DNA from: MRBY01 sp943371005 | Lineage (GTDB): Bacteria > Cyanobacteriota > Cyanobacteriia > Cyanobacteriales > MRBY01 | NCBI GenBank assembly: GCA_943371005.1 | Contig: CALRTB020000014.1 | Coordinates: forward strand, 13,205-77,204 | DNA length: 64,000 nucleotides | Direction of reading: 5' to 3' | Part shown: in pieces, positions 51,539 to 61,170 of the stretch | How positions within the stretch are numbered: position 1 is the stretch's first letter | Layout: the number at the start of each line of letters is the position of its first letter | Translations under genes and position numbers: made by a program | The notes under the pieces: model-generated | Database searches by the model: none | What the model saw: the letters and a program-made list of their open reading frames with translations, nothing else | What the model was told of the DNA's origin: nothing

Positions 51539-52729
51539 TTATTCCCAGACCACGGCGGCCCGCTCCTGGACAATGCGTTGGTAAACCTGCTCCGTGGCGA
51601 TCGCCAATTTTGCCCAATGGAACCGACGGGGCAGATCCGCGTAGGCATTTTCCACAAGGATTTTGGCATATTCCGGGTGTTGTAAGACCTCCAAAATTCC
51701 CCAGGCGAGGGAACTGGCGACATTAGCATAGGTGACAATGCCCGTTTCTCCGTGGGTGACCACCTCCGGTAATCCTCCAGAATTAGACACCACCACCGGG
51801 ACTTTCGCCGCAAAACTTTCGAGGGCCACAATCCCAAAGGGCTCATATAAACTGGGGAACACGGCGCAATCGGCGATGGTTTGGAATTTATCTAAATCTT
51901 CGTCAGACATAAACCCCGTGAAATTACACTGTTCCCAGATGCCCAGGTTCCAGGCCTGTTCCTTCAGGCGATCGCCATTGCCTCCCCCGATAATTACAAA
52001 CCGGACTTTCCCCCGCATCACCTCCAGAATTCGGGGCGCGGCACTCAGGAGCACGTTAATCCCTTTTTCGTAGGTCAAACGCCCCACATAATAAACAATC
52101 CGATGGTCGTCGGGGGCAAACTGACGGCGAAAAGACTGACGGTCAAAATTGCCTGCATGTTGTTTTTTTTCTGGCCGAATACCATTAAAAATCACATCCA
52201 TTTTTGGCCAGGGGGTTTGCAAGGCCCGCTCTAGTTCATGGCGCATGTATTGACTGCAAACGATCACCCGCCAAGCCTCATGGGAGAGCATTTTTTCCTT
52301 GCGGGCAATGTAGCGATGGGTATCGGTGTGAATGCCATTGTGGCGACCATATTCCGTGGCGTGAATGGTGGCCAATAGCGGAATTTTAAACTGATGTTTG
52401 AGGGCGATCGCCGCATCAGCAACTAACCAGTCATGGCTATGGATCAACGCACAGGGGCCAGTTTTTGCCAAAAAAGCAGCACCATAGGCCAGCATTTCTC
52501 GGTTCATCGCCCCCACCCACTCGAAAAAATTAGGGTGATCCGGCACCACGACCCGATGCACATGGATGCCTTCGACGATTTCATAGGCCGGCGCTAACCC
52601 CGTGGCCAAGGTCAACATATGAACTTCATGGCCCAGGCGGACAATTTCTGGATACAATTCCCCCACATGGCGAGCAATCCCGCCCACAACCCGGGGGGGA
52701 AACTCCCAACTGAGTACTAAGATGCGCAT
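51539..52729 (-). CDS. GT4-family glycosyltransferase (glycogen-synthase-like)
   Basis: 396 residues. N-terminal donor-loop MRILVLSWEFPPRVVGGIARHVGELY, linking segment YYVGRLTYEKGINVLLSA, and the E-x7-E motif in SLYEPFGIVALESFAAKVPVVVSNSGG. The start at 52729 has GGGAG upstream; 52780 is unlikely. The KVGG/GG pattern and size resemble archaeal-type glycogen synthases and sugar-phosphate glycosyltransferases; the acceptor is unknown. Convergent with ilvA; its start faces the Yfr1/trxA region. Confidence 0.85.
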   Translation of the reverse strand: MRILVLSWEFPPRVVGGIARHVGELYPEIVRLGHEVHMLTLATGLAPAYEIVEGIHVHRVVVPDHPNFFEWVGAMNREMLAYGAAFLAKTGPCALIHSHDWLVADAAIALKHQFKIPLLATIHATEYGRHNGIHTDTHRYIARKEKMLSHEAWRVIVCSQYMRHELERALQTPWPKMDVIFNGIRPEKKQHAGNFDRQSFRRQFAPDDHRIVYYVGRLTYEKGINVLLSAAPRILEVMRGKVRFVIIGGGNGDRLKEQAWNLGIWEQCNFTGFMSDEDLDKFQTIADCAVFPSLYEPFGIVALESFAAKVPVVVSNSGGLPEVVTHGETGIVTYANVASSLAWGILEVLQHPEYAKILVENAYADLPRRFHWAKLAIATEQVYQRIVQERAAVVWE

Positions 52730-52820
52730 CGTCCCATCTCCCTCACCGCTTGCAAAAATATCCTTTCTTTCTCCATGCATTTAACCCCTTAAAGAAATTT
52801 CACAGCTCGCCAAGTGGGTC

Positions 52821-52849
52821 TGAACAAACGCTCTTTTTTCCTTTACAAT
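52821..52849 (+). promoter_or_regulatory. Promoter of the Yfr1 small RNA
   Basis: TGAACA at 52821-52826, 17-base spacer and TACAAT at 52844-52849. It predicts a transcription start near 52856, just ahead of the first Yfr1 stem. Confidence 0.65.
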
Positions 52850-52855
52850 AGAGAT

Positions 52856-52948
52856 GGGCAAAAACTTTTGCGATAAAGAATGAAAGTTTTTGTTCACTCC
52901 TCACACCATACTTCGTCCGAATCGCCATAGTATTCGGGCGTTTTTTTT
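52856..52948 (+). ncRNA. yfr1: Yfr1 small regulatory RNA
   Basis: Complete Yfr1 architecture. First hairpin: 10 perfect pairs, 52859-52868 with 52883-52892. Single-stranded region containing ACTCCTCACAC at 52896-52906, the ultraconserved Yfr1 motif. Terminator hairpin: 52914-52922 with 52932-52940 (one G-U), then eight T. In other cyanobacteria Yfr1 is located directly upstream of trxA, as here. It acts by base pairing with outer-membrane-protein mRNAs in Prochlorococcus. Length is about 93 nt. Confidence 0.93.
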
Positions 52949-53226
52949 GTCAGTAATTTAACAGGATTGTTACGCGCAAAGTTGTCGACTCCTACTGAGA
53001 TCAATTACATTTCTTGAAATGGTTTGCTGCTGTCGTATTTCCCTAAGCCATGGAAGAGAGAAAAAGCTCGCTATATCCTAGCATTGGTTTTCCTTCAGTT
53101 TTCAGGAAAGCAACAAACGCAAAATTTTCTATCATTTTGCCTAAAGTTCCAAATGGGTCGGAGCCTTTATGCTAGAATCCCTAGGTATCCTTAGAAAAAT
53201 CTTGTATAAATTAGGAATTTAGAGGC
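52949..53226. other. Leader region of trxA
   Basis: About 280 bases between Yfr1 and trxA. Promoter of trxA probably lies in the right half (TTGTATAAATTAGG near 53203). Nothing else recognisable. Confidence 0.4.
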
Positions 53227-53550
53227 ATGTCAAAAACTGCCGCAGTCACAGACGCAACCTTTCAAGAAGAAGTCCTCGAAAGTGACGTCCCTGTACTCGT
53301 CGACTTCTGGGCTCCTTGGTGTGGTCCCTGTCGTATGGTTGCTCCCGTCGTGGAGGAGATCGCCGAACAATACCAAGATCAAATCAAGGTGTTTAAGCTC
53401 AATACTGACGAAAACCCTGGCGTTGCCAGCGAATATGGTATTCGAAGCATCCCCACCTTGATGATTTTCAAAGGGGGCAAAAAAGTCAGCATGGTAGTCG
53501 GTGCTGTGCCCAAAACAACCCTCGCTGCTGCGATTGATAAAGAACTTTAA
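53227..53550 (+). CDS. trxA: Thioredoxin
   Basis: 107-residue m-type thioredoxin with WAPWCGPCRMVAPV, VFKLNTDENPGVASEYGIRSIPTLMIF and cis-Pro at SIPT. Reduces enzyme disulfides in the cytosol and links photosynthetic electron flow to metabolism. Gene order Yfr1-trxA is conserved in cyanobacteria. Confidence 0.96.
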   Translation: MSKTAAVTDATFQEEVLESDVPVLVDFWAPWCGPCRMVAPVVEEIAEQYQDQIKVFKLNTDENPGVASEYGIRSIPTLMIFKGGKKVSMVVGAVPKTTLAAAIDKEL

Positions 53551-53637
53551 AAAAATTCTCTTAATAACTTCAACGCACTCCTAGCCAGCAACGGCATTAT
53601 TCCATATCTGGCTTTCGTCTTTAGCCCTAGTGTCTTC

Positions 53638-54096
53638 CTAGGGTTTTTTTGTGTCTGGCTGGGTGGCGATCGCCTTTAGTTTTTGATAAGCATCGGAATT
53701 GGCTAACTCTGGTGGTGGCGAAAAGGTGGCAATTCCCAGACTTGGGGAGGGTAATGGTGAGGCGCTGGGGGCTTCGAGGCGAGACTGTTCAAGCGGAGTG
53801 AGAGCGACTTTCGCTGGTAGTTCAGCACAAATGAGGCTTTCAAATTCTCGATTAAATTGGACTTGGGGTTTTTCCCAGCGCTGCCAAACCCGCAGAATTG
53901 CTGTTACAGAAATTTTTTTATAGCGCCCCCGATACAGGGCTTCGAGGACAGCAAGGCGAATCCAGGCAATAGGACTGTGGGAACACCATTGCTCAATGGT
54001 GGCTGCAGCGGTCTGACCATTGAGTTCAAAACCATAATATTCTAAGAGGGCAATCGTTTCGGCGATCGCCTGCTGTTCTGGGATGCTCTCCCCCAT
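53638..54096 (-). CDS. Conserved hypothetical protein
   Basis: 152 residues. The N-terminal ~90 form an ordered helical block (AIAETIALLEYYGFELNGQTAAATIEQWCSHSPIAWIRLAVLEALYRGRYKKISVTAILRVWQRW). The rest is Pro/Ser-rich and poorly conserved in character. I do not recognise the family. It is followed by a separate hypothetical upstream on the same strand. Confidence 0.65.
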   Translation of the reverse strand: MGESIPEQQAIAETIALLEYYGFELNGQTAAATIEQWCSHSPIAWIRLAVLEALYRGRYKKISVTAILRVWQRWEKPQVQFNREFESLICAELPAKVALTPLEQSRLEAPSASPLPSPSLGIATFSPPPELANSDAYQKLKAIATQPDTKKP

Positions 54097-54180
54097 ACCA
54101 ACTGTTCTCCTCTTGGTGACTGGTTTCTATCATCCCCTAAAGGTGAGGTTTACAACAATCTAAAGGCGAACATTTTGCCG

Positions 54181-54654
54181 TTAAATTTCTGAGCGGTTGA
54201 CACGGTTGCGCACCTTGGCAATGGTTTGGGGCAGGACTCCCACCAACTCAGCAAAGACATCATCGGACAGTTGAGCGGCCGTGTCGAGGTCAAACCAATT
54301 TTCAAACTGATTTAAAATAATTTGGGCCCGTTGTTCTGGGACGGGTTTGTCGGTGATCTGTTTTAGAAGTCTGACCCATTGCCGCCGAATGAGATAGGCT
54401 TTTTCCCGCTCGGTACCGGGCTCTGGCACCAACAAGGACAGAGCACCAACGGCAACTACCGATTCTACATCTTGATCAAAAACGCCACCAATGATCGCCC
54501 CTGGGCCAGCAAAATCACCGTGGTAGGCTTTCCGCAAAATAAGCCCATTTTTACGACGGGGATTCACCATTAAAAGCTCTCCCTGTTTTAGCTGGGTCAA
54601 GATTTGACGATGGTCGATGGGGGAATTCGTAGTTGAGAGGGGGATAGGGCCCAT
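54181..54654 (-). CDS. Conserved hypothetical protein
   Basis: 157 residues from the ATG at 54654 (MGPIPLSTTNSPIDHRQIL). Central block GLILRKAYHGDFAGPGAIIGGVFDQDVESVVAVGALSLLVPEPGTEREKAYLIRRQWVRLLKQI. No membrane segment, no motif I recognise. It starts 61 bases after the acetyltransferase stop on the same strand; the two may be cotranscribed. Confidence 0.6.
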   Translation of the reverse strand: MGPIPLSTTNSPIDHRQILTQLKQGELLMVNPRRKNGLILRKAYHGDFAGPGAIIGGVFDQDVESVVAVGALSLLVPEPGTEREKAYLIRRQWVRLLKQITDKPVPEQRAQIILNQFENWFDLDTAAQLSDDVFAELVGVLPQTIAKVRNRVNRSEI

Positions 54655-54714
54655 GGCAAAGGATAAAGAACGGTGGCGATCGCCAAACCAGCGGCGGTGA
54701 ACAAACAAACCTGC

Positions 54715-55323
54715 TTAGGGAGATAAACTCTTTTGGACAAAGAGACGGCGCGGCCGACGGAGTACCCAAGCACTTAGGGGACGTTCTGCATATTTAATAT
54801 CATACCCACAACTGAGATAGAGTTGTTTGGCGGCTTGATTATTTTCCAAGACATGGAGGGCCACACTGCCATAATTCCAGTAACGTACTTGGGTTTCACA
54901 CCGGGCCAAAAGTTTTCGGGCGATGCCCAGGCGACGGTATTCGGGATTGACTGCCAAATTGGAAATATAGGGGGCCTTGGCAGGGGCGATCGCCAAGGCA
55001 TTGAGATAGCGCACCGAAATTTCCACTGTGCCGACAATTTCCTCAGTTGTTGTCGTCTGCATTGCTGCCACAAAACAAGCATGGTGCTCTTTAGTCTGTT
55101 TGAGACGGTGATGTAAATCTTCATAGACCCCCAGGCGCAGGAGGGGAGTTAACCATCCCCAAGTGCCTTGGTAGTGATGGAAACTATGGGTCAAGACCGT
55201 TGCCAGGGCGCGGGCATCCTCTAGGGTAGCAGGCCGAATACTCAAGGTACTCTGGCTGAGGGTCGCATCGGCTGACGACAGTTGCGGGATATTCCAAACA
55301 GAAGAAAGACGAGGATTCACCAA
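54715..55323 (-). CDS. GNAT-family N-acetyltransferase
   Basis: 202 residues. GNAT acetyl-CoA motif A ISNLAVNPEYRRLGIARKLLARCE, motif B LHVLENNQAAKQLYLSCGYDI. N-terminal part includes LSIRPATLEDARALATVLTHSFHH. The acceptor is unknown; such stand-alone GNATs in cyanobacteria may modify proteins or small amines. Confidence 0.87.
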   Translation of the reverse strand: MVNPRLSSVWNIPQLSSADATLSQSTLSIRPATLEDARALATVLTHSFHHYQGTWGWLTPLLRLGVYEDLHHRLKQTKEHHACFVAAMQTTTTEEIVGTVEISVRYLNALAIAPAKAPYISNLAVNPEYRRLGIARKLLARCETQVRYWNYGSVALHVLENNQAAKQLYLSCGYDIKYAERPLSAWVLRRPRRLFVQKSLSP

Positions 55324-55587
55324 GCCTCCGGAAACAAGGGTAAAATTTTTCTAGGAAAACTTGAAACCACAAACCATTGTGCCAATTTTATGAATGGCTT
55401 GTCGAGGGATAGATTTTGCCAATAGTTTACAAGTCTCTCAATTTGTGGGTCGCTGTTCTTTCATGACGCTCACCCAAAGTCGGCAGAAACGTCTTGAATG
55501 AAGGACTGTTGAGGCACTTAGGCAAGCCGATAATATTCTAAATGCACGCCTGAAAGCTGCACTGCGCATTGTGAGGAGATCTTCACC

Positions 55588-55764
55588 ATGGGACGAAAAT
55601 CTAAACTTAAAAAACAACGTAAAGCGGAGTCTCAAAACTCACCAACCACAACGTCTCCGTCGCCTAAGGGAGATATCGAGACCTTGAATCAGCTTGGCTA
55701 TGGTGAACATAATCGACTGCGATCGCCAGAAATTCCCGCAGATCGACCAGAGCCCCAGTTGTAG
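55588..55764 (+). CDS. 58-residue basic hypothetical protein
   Basis: Reading frame of 58 codons starting MGRKSKLKKQRKAE, with a Ser/Thr/Pro-rich middle and NQLGYGEHNRLRSPEIP near the end. AGGAGA lies seven to twelve bases before the ATG. The MGRKSKLKK start is one I recall from short conserved cyanobacterial proteins. The lysine-rich N-terminus suggests nucleic-acid binding, but no function is known. It lies in the 502-base gap between the GNAT gene and hemC, a terminator-like hairpin following. Confidence 0.68.
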   Translation: MGRKSKLKKQRKAESQNSPTTTSPSPKGDIETLNQLGYGEHNRLRSPEIPADRPEPQL

Positions 55765-55773
55765 AGTTGCCAT

Positions 55774-55800
55774 AAAAATCCCCCCTCCCTTGGAGGAGGG
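55774..55800 (-). terminator. Terminator-like hairpin of hemC
   Basis: CCCTCC at 55783-55788 pairs with GGAGGG at 55795-55800. On the minus strand it is followed by a T-run (complement of AAAAATC). Fits the end of the hemC transcript. Confidence 0.55.
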
Positions 55801-55825
55801 TTCAATCCATCACTCAGCTATGGAA

Positions 55826-56791
55826 TTAGGCGCGGTTCGCTTCGTTAATTTCGGCCAAAATCCTGTCTGCCCCTTGGGCGATCGCCTTTTGGGCTAATTC
55901 AATGCCGAGTTGTTCCGCATCAGCGCGGCTACCACTGACTTCATCCCGGATGAGGGTTTGGCCATCAAGACTCGCAACCATACCCACCAGAGTCAGGCGA
56001 TCGCCTTCAATGATCGTGTTAACCCCAATCGGCACTTGGCAGCCTCCTTCCAACTGACGCAGAAAAGAGCGTTCCGCATAACAGCGATCGCGGCTCTCGG
56101 CATGTTCGAGCACAGGCCGCAGCAGACCCAAAATCTCTTCATCCCCATCCCGACATTCGATGCCCAAGGCCCCCTGTCCCACCGCATGGAGAGAAATATC
56201 ACTGGAAATAATCTGGTGGATGCGATCTCCAAAATCAAGCCGTTGCAGACCTGCCGCCGCCAAAATAATCGCATCATACTCGCCCCGGTCTAACTTCGCC
56301 AGACGTGTATTCACATTGCCACGAATATCTTTAAATTCTAAATGGGGGAAATGGTGCCGCAGTTGGGCCAAACGCCGCAGTGAAGAGGTGCCAATTATCG
56401 AGCCTGGTGGGAGGGTTTCTAGCTTTTTATCCCGATGTTTTTCGTTAACCACCAGGGCATCTGCCGGATCAACCCGTTCCGTGACACAGCCAAGCATCAA
56501 CCCCTCAGGCAAATTCGTCGGTAAATCCTTCAGGGAATGCACCGCAAAATCCGTCTCCCCCTTTAACATGCCGTCTTCGAGTTCCTGGGTAAATAATCCC
56601 TTATCGCCAATTTTTGACAGGGCCATATCCAGCACCTTATCCCCTTGGGTTTCCATGGTTTGTACTTCAAAGGTGATCTCTGGATAGGCTTTTTGCAGCT
56701 CATCCCGTACCCAATAGGTTTGGACTAAAGCAAGTTGGCTTTTGCGGGAGCCAATCCGCACAGTGCGTTTCGAGGGGGTCTCAGCGGTCAT
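55826..56791 (-). CDS. hemC: Hydroxymethylbilane synthase (porphobilinogen deaminase)
   Basis: 321 residues; polymerises four porphobilinogen units in tetrapyrrole synthesis. Motifs: TVRIGSRKSQLALVQT, the dipyrromethane cofactor Cys in RQLEGGCQVPIG, and GTSSLRRLAQLRHHFP. Normal length. Supplies heme, chlorophyll and phycobilins. Confidence 0.96.
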   Translation of the reverse strand: MTAETPSKRTVRIGSRKSQLALVQTYWVRDELQKAYPEITFEVQTMETQGDKVLDMALSKIGDKGLFTQELEDGMLKGETDFAVHSLKDLPTNLPEGLMLGCVTERVDPADALVVNEKHRDKKLETLPPGSIIGTSSLRRLAQLRHHFPHLEFKDIRGNVNTRLAKLDRGEYDAIILAAAGLQRLDFGDRIHQIISSDISLHAVGQGALGIECRDGDEEILGLLRPVLEHAESRDRCYAERSFLRQLEGGCQVPIGVNTIIEGDRLTLVGMVASLDGQTLIRDEVSGSRADAEQLGIELAQKAIAQGADRILAEINEANRA

Positions 56792-56937
56792 ATCAATTCG
56801 GATTTATAAAAATGATCTTAAAATTTTGACTCAAACTAGGGTATCGCGTTGTCCGTCCCTAATCGCAGAATTTTTTCTGAGAACAGCCGGAAATGTTACA
56901 ACTGTTCATGAAATCCTTAAAAATCAGAGTCCTAATC

Positions 56938-58119
56938 CTAGGGCACGAGGCGGACAAATTTCTTTTTCCCTACCCGGAGCACCTTATCTACCAATTGCTC
57001 AGGCTTCTCAAAGGTAAGATTCATATCCGAGATCCGCTCATCATCGAGACGAACTGCGCCCCCTTTAATTTGCCGACGGCCATCGCCACCACTAGAACAC
57101 AAGCCAGAAGCACCCAAAATATAAAATAGGGGCGAAGGAAATTCCACTGCCCCCAGAGAAAATTCTGGAATATTGGCGGCGGCGACATCCTGCATGGCTT
57201 TCTCGGCATCGACCGCCGCTGCGGCCCCATGGAATTGGGTGACAATGTCCCGGGCCAGGAGTTTTTGTTGGTCACGGGGGTTTGCGGGCAAAGTCTGGAG
57301 ATCTTGTTTGGTCAGAAGCTCAAAATAGTCTTTCAGTAGGCTATCTGGGGTATTTTGCAACTTTTGGTACATGGTGTGGTGATTGTCCTGGAGGCCTACA
57401 TAGTTATTGAGGCTTTTGGACATTTTTTCTTTGCCATCGGTACCAATCAAAATGGGGAGTAATAGGCCAAATTGGGGCTTTTTCCCAAAGTGCCGCTGGA
57501 GATCTCGCCCTACCGCAATATTAAACTTTTGGTCGGTGCCCCCAAGTTCTACATCTGCATTCACCGCCACCGAGTCATACCCCTGCATCAGGGGATAGAG
57601 AAATTCATGGATATAAATCGGGTTTTCGCTTTGGTAACGTTTGGCGAAGCCTTCTTTGGCCAACATTTGCTGCACCGTCATCGTCGCCAGCAGTGCTTGG
57701 ATCTTGGCTAAATCCAAATCCTTGAGCCATTCAGAGTTGTAGCGAATTTCGAGGCGGCCTGGGGTCTCAAAATCGAGGATCGGCCGCAGTTGCTCGAGGT
57801 AGGTTTCGGCATTTTGTTGAACGTCGGCGGCACTGAGCTGTTTGCGCACTTCTGATTTGCCGGTGGGGTCACCAATCTGGGCGGTAAAGTCACCGATAAT
57901 TACTACGGCGGTGTGGCCAGCGTCTTGAAAGGCACGCAGTTTACGGAACGGAATACTGTGGCCGAGGTGTAAATCAGAGCCTGTCGGATCAATCCCTAAT
58001 TTGACTCTCAAGGGGCGATCGCCTGTCTGGAGAACCTGGGCTAAATTTTCTTCAGGATTATCCGGAAAAATTTCGCTGGTGCCACGGGTTAGCCACTCAA
58101 GATTCGCAGACATATTCAC
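56938..58119 (-). CDS. tyrS: Tyrosyl-tRNA synthetase
   Basis: 393 residues. Class I signature HLGHSIP (about residues 52-58) and KMSKS in GKEKMSKSLNN, with the C-terminal S4-like RNA-binding segment (IKGGAVRLDDERISDMNLTF). The start could be 58113 (MSANLEWLTRG). Standard length for the TyrZ-like long type. Confidence 0.96.
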   Translation of the reverse strand: MNMSANLEWLTRGTSEIFPDNPEENLAQVLQTGDRPLRVKLGIDPTGSDLHLGHSIPFRKLRAFQDAGHTAVVIIGDFTAQIGDPTGKSEVRKQLSAADVQQNAETYLEQLRPILDFETPGRLEIRYNSEWLKDLDLAKIQALLATMTVQQMLAKEGFAKRYQSENPIYIHEFLYPLMQGYDSVAVNADVELGGTDQKFNIAVGRDLQRHFGKKPQFGLLLPILIGTDGKEKMSKSLNNYVGLQDNHHTMYQKLQNTPDSLLKDYFELLTKQDLQTLPANPRDQQKLLARDIVTQFHGAAAAVDAEKAMQDVAAANIPEFSLGAVEFPSPLFYILGASGLCSSGGDGRRQIKGGAVRLDDERISDMNLTFEKPEQLVDKVLRVGKKKFVRLVP

Positions 58120-58212
58120 AGGGGATTTTGTTAACTCAATTGTGGAAATTTGAACCTGCCCATTGTGCCATATTCTGCTGAAATTATTGAATCCATTGAA
58201 ACGACCAATCGG

Positions 58213-60018
58213 CTATTCTGGCGTTGCTGGTGTGGATTCCGGATTTTCGGCCTTTTCCTTTAATTCAAAATAAGCAGCCATCACATCCCGCACCATCGGC
58301 CCGGCCACAGAACCACCACCGCCGCCGGAGTGTTCCGCAAAGGCCACGACAACGATTTCAGCATCATCATAGGGAGCAAAGGCACCGAACCAAGCATGGT
58401 TTTCCCGGGGGGGAGCCTCAGCGGTACCACTTTTGCCCGCTGCCGTCGGAATCCCAGGAATATTCAGCACTGTGCCGGTACCGTTAGTGACGACGGCCCG
58501 CAAGCCTTTACGAATGGTTTCTAGGGTACTGGGGGCCATATTGAGGGAGGTTTTCACTGGGTCATCGGTCTGGACGAGGTGGGGTTGCACTAAATAGCCC
58601 CCATTCGCTGTCACCGCAAACATCTGGGCCACCTGTAGGGGGGTGGCCAAAGTTAAACCCTGACCGATGGACATATTCACGGTGTCTCCCACATTCCAAG
58701 GCCTCTCTAGGCGCTCTTGGGTCCAATTATTATCTGGAATTAGGCCACTGGTTTCTTCGTTGAGTTCAATGCCAGTGGGTGAACCAAAACCAAAGCGGCG
58801 AGACCAATCAATGAGGGTTTCACCGCCAACACCCCGTCCCACCTGGCCAAAAAAGGTATTACTACTCCAGGCCATCGCTTTCACGTAGCCAGCAGCGCCA
58901 AAGCCAGCCCGGTTCCACTCATAGAAACGAACCCCGGCAGCGGCGAGGTAAGGGCTGGTACTTAACACTGTATTGGCTGGGTATTTGCCAGATTCCATCC
59001 CAGCAGCGGCGGTAACGACTTTGAAAGTAGACGCTGGGGGAAACCCACGAATGGCCCGGTTAATAAAAGGATCTCCCTGGGCTGTGACGGCGGCCCATTT
59101 TTCAGGGGAGATGCGGTCAGAAAAGATATTGGGATCAAAACTTGGATAGCTTGCCATCGCTAAGACATCGCCATTACGGGGATCGAGGGCAACGATCGCC
59201 CCTTTGCGCCGTCCTAAAACCCTCTGGGCAACCTGTTGGAGTTCGGCATCTAGAGTGAGACGGAGATCTTCCCCGGCCTGGGCTGGTTTTTCCCCCAGAA
59301 TTTTCACAAATCGGCCATCGCGGTCTACTTGAATTTCTTGGCCGCCCCATTCCCCACGCAAACGCGCTTCTAAGGAGGCTTCTAAACCTAATTTGCCGAT
59401 GTAATCCTGGAGGCGATAGCCCTCTGCGCGGCGGGCCTCGAATTCTTCAGGGGTTAATTCGCGGGTATAACCGAGGACATGGGACGCCGTATCACCTTCG
59501 GGATAGTAACGCACCGGTTCGATGATCACTTCTACCCCGGCAAGGGTCTGGTGATGTTCTTCGATAGCGGTGACTTGAGCAAGGGTCAGATTGCGGGCGA
59601 TCGCCAAGGGTTCAGTGGCGTAGATATCTTGGGATTCTAGGCGCTTTTCGATTTCGGCGGGGGCAATGCCCACCAACTGAGAGAGCAATTGTTTCGTTTT
59701 TGGCCAATCGGGTCTCGTGCGGGCCACGGGCCATACATAGACGGCGTGGGCGAGTTTTGTGGTGGCTAGCACCTTGCCATGACGGTCAAACATATTGCCC
59801 CGGATCGGTGGTTTGGGGGCAATGCGGACGCTATTATTTCGGGCTGTTTGCCGCAGCTCATCTCCCTTGACGAGTTGCAAAAAAGCCAGGCGGGAGCCAA
59901 TGCCGCCCAGGAGGGCCAAGCTAACAGCAAACATAATTCCCCAGGGACGAACCCCCCGGCCAACGGTGCGACCCGATTCTTTGCGCGAGGCTTTAGCAAG
60001 GGGAGAAATAAGGGTCAT
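58213..60018 (-). CDS. Penicillin-binding protein 2 (transpeptidase)
   Basis: 601 residues, single N-terminal membrane anchor (WGIMFAVSLALLGGIGSRLAFLQLV). Class B PBP: dimerisation domain, then transpeptidase with STFK (FPPASTFKVV), SSNTF and KSGTAE. The sequence fits PBP2/MrdA, which cross-links side-wall peptidoglycan with RodA during elongation, better than FtsI. No rodA or mre gene is in the window. mraY lies upstream on the same strand. Confidence 0.92.
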   Translation of the reverse strand: MTLISPLAKASRKESGRTVGRGVRPWGIMFAVSLALLGGIGSRLAFLQLVKGDELRQTARNNSVRIAPKPPIRGNMFDRHGKVLATTKLAHAVYVWPVARTRPDWPKTKQLLSQLVGIAPAEIEKRLESQDIYATEPLAIARNLTLAQVTAIEEHHQTLAGVEVIIEPVRYYPEGDTASHVLGYTRELTPEEFEARRAEGYRLQDYIGKLGLEASLEARLRGEWGGQEIQVDRDGRFVKILGEKPAQAGEDLRLTLDAELQQVAQRVLGRRKGAIVALDPRNGDVLAMASYPSFDPNIFSDRISPEKWAAVTAQGDPFINRAIRGFPPASTFKVVTAAAGMESGKYPANTVLSTSPYLAAAGVRFYEWNRAGFGAAGYVKAMAWSSNTFFGQVGRGVGGETLIDWSRRFGFGSPTGIELNEETSGLIPDNNWTQERLERPWNVGDTVNMSIGQGLTLATPLQVAQMFAVTANGGYLVQPHLVQTDDPVKTSLNMAPSTLETIRKGLRAVVTNGTGTVLNIPGIPTAAGKSGTAEAPPRENHAWFGAFAPYDDAEIVVVAFAEHSGGGGGSVAGPMVRDVMAAYFELKEKAENPESTPATPE

Positions 60019-60075
60019 GGGTGCCTAGGAGAAAAGAAAAAATTGATTCTAATTTTAACGCGCTCATTTGGCTTT

Positions 60076-61170
60076 TTAGGTCAAGACAAAACTGAGCAGG
60101 ACTAAGCCAAGGCTAATCAAATAAAAAACGCCGACAATCTGGGTTTCGGGCCAACCACTGAGTTCTAGGTGGTGGTGAATGGGAGCCATTTTGAGCAATC
60201 GTTTTCCTTGACCTGTTTCGTCTTTGGTGGCTTTGTAATAACTAACCTGGGCAATGACAGAAACGGCCTCAATGCAAAAAATGCCACTAATGATCAGCAG
60301 GCCCCAAATGTTGCCGCTCAGAATGCCCGCTGCGGCCAAGCCACCCCCCAAGGCGAGGGAACCTGTATCTCCCATGAAAACTTTTGCGGGGTTGCGATTG
60401 TGGTAAATAAAGCCCAGACAAGCTCCACTTAGGCAAGCGCAGAGTAAGCTCAGGCCAGGATGTTCAGGCAACGCGAGGGCACCCACACCCAGGAAGGCGA
60501 TCGCCCCTGTGCCCCCTGCCAAACCATCGACACCATCGGTGAGGTTCGTGGCATTACTTTCAGCCACCATCGCAAATCCGGCCAAGGCCCAAAAGAAAAC
60601 GCCGAGGGGTAAACTCAGCCCCGCAAAAAAGGTAATTGTGGTCAGTTCCGGAGCGGTGAGGGCGAGCCAAATACAAAACACCACGGCGATCGCAATTTGG
60701 AGGATCAGCTTCATCCGGGGGGAAATGCCTTTATTGGATTTGAGGCGCAGCACTTGCCAATCGTCTACCCAACCGATCACCCCGTAGGCGAGGGTCACAA
60801 GGGCCACGGCGATCGCCTCTGGATCGAACCCCGCAAAGATCACCCCAGCCACCAGACCAACGGGCAGGAAAATGAGGCCGCCCATGGTAGGGGTTCCTGC
60901 TTTTTTGAGGTGAGCCTGGGGGCCTTCTTCGCGAATAATTTGACCCGTTTTAAGACGCCGCAACAGGGGCACAATCCACACCCCAGAGATCCCCGCCACA
61001 ATGGCCGAGACCAAGACCGGAATCCACAGGGGCAAAACATTGGTGGGATTCAGTTGGGGCTGATGGCTAATCAATACAGCGAGGCCCACCAGTAAGGCGC
61101 TTAAAAGACCCAGCAGTTGGGAGCCAGAAGGTTTCTGAAAAAAGAGAGGGAGTGACGATTTGCTTTCCAC
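60076..61170 (-). CDS. mraY: Phospho-MurNAc-pentapeptide transferase
   Basis: 364 residues with ten membrane helices. Key motifs: GTPTMGGLIFL, the Asp pairs in LTDGVDGLAGGTG, and FMGDTGSLALGGG, plus the conserved HHHLELSGWPE. It makes lipid I for peptidoglycan. It lies 57 bases upstream of the PBP2 gene on the same strand, so the two may form an operon. Confidence 0.97.
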   Translation of the reverse strand: MESKSSLPLFFQKPSGSQLLGLLSALLVGLAVLISHQPQLNPTNVLPLWIPVLVSAIVAGISGVWIVPLLRRLKTGQIIREEGPQAHLKKAGTPTMGGLIFLPVGLVAGVIFAGFDPEAIAVALVTLAYGVIGWVDDWQVLRLKSNKGISPRMKLILQIAIAVVFCIWLALTAPELTTITFFAGLSLPLGVFFWALAGFAMVAESNATNLTDGVDGLAGGTGAIAFLGVGALALPEHPGLSLLCACLSGACLGFIYHNRNPAKVFMGDTGSLALGGGLAAAGILSGNIWGLLIISGIFCIEAVSVIAQVSYYKATKDETGQGKRLLKMAPIHHHLELSGWPETQIVGVFYLISLGLVLLSFVLT

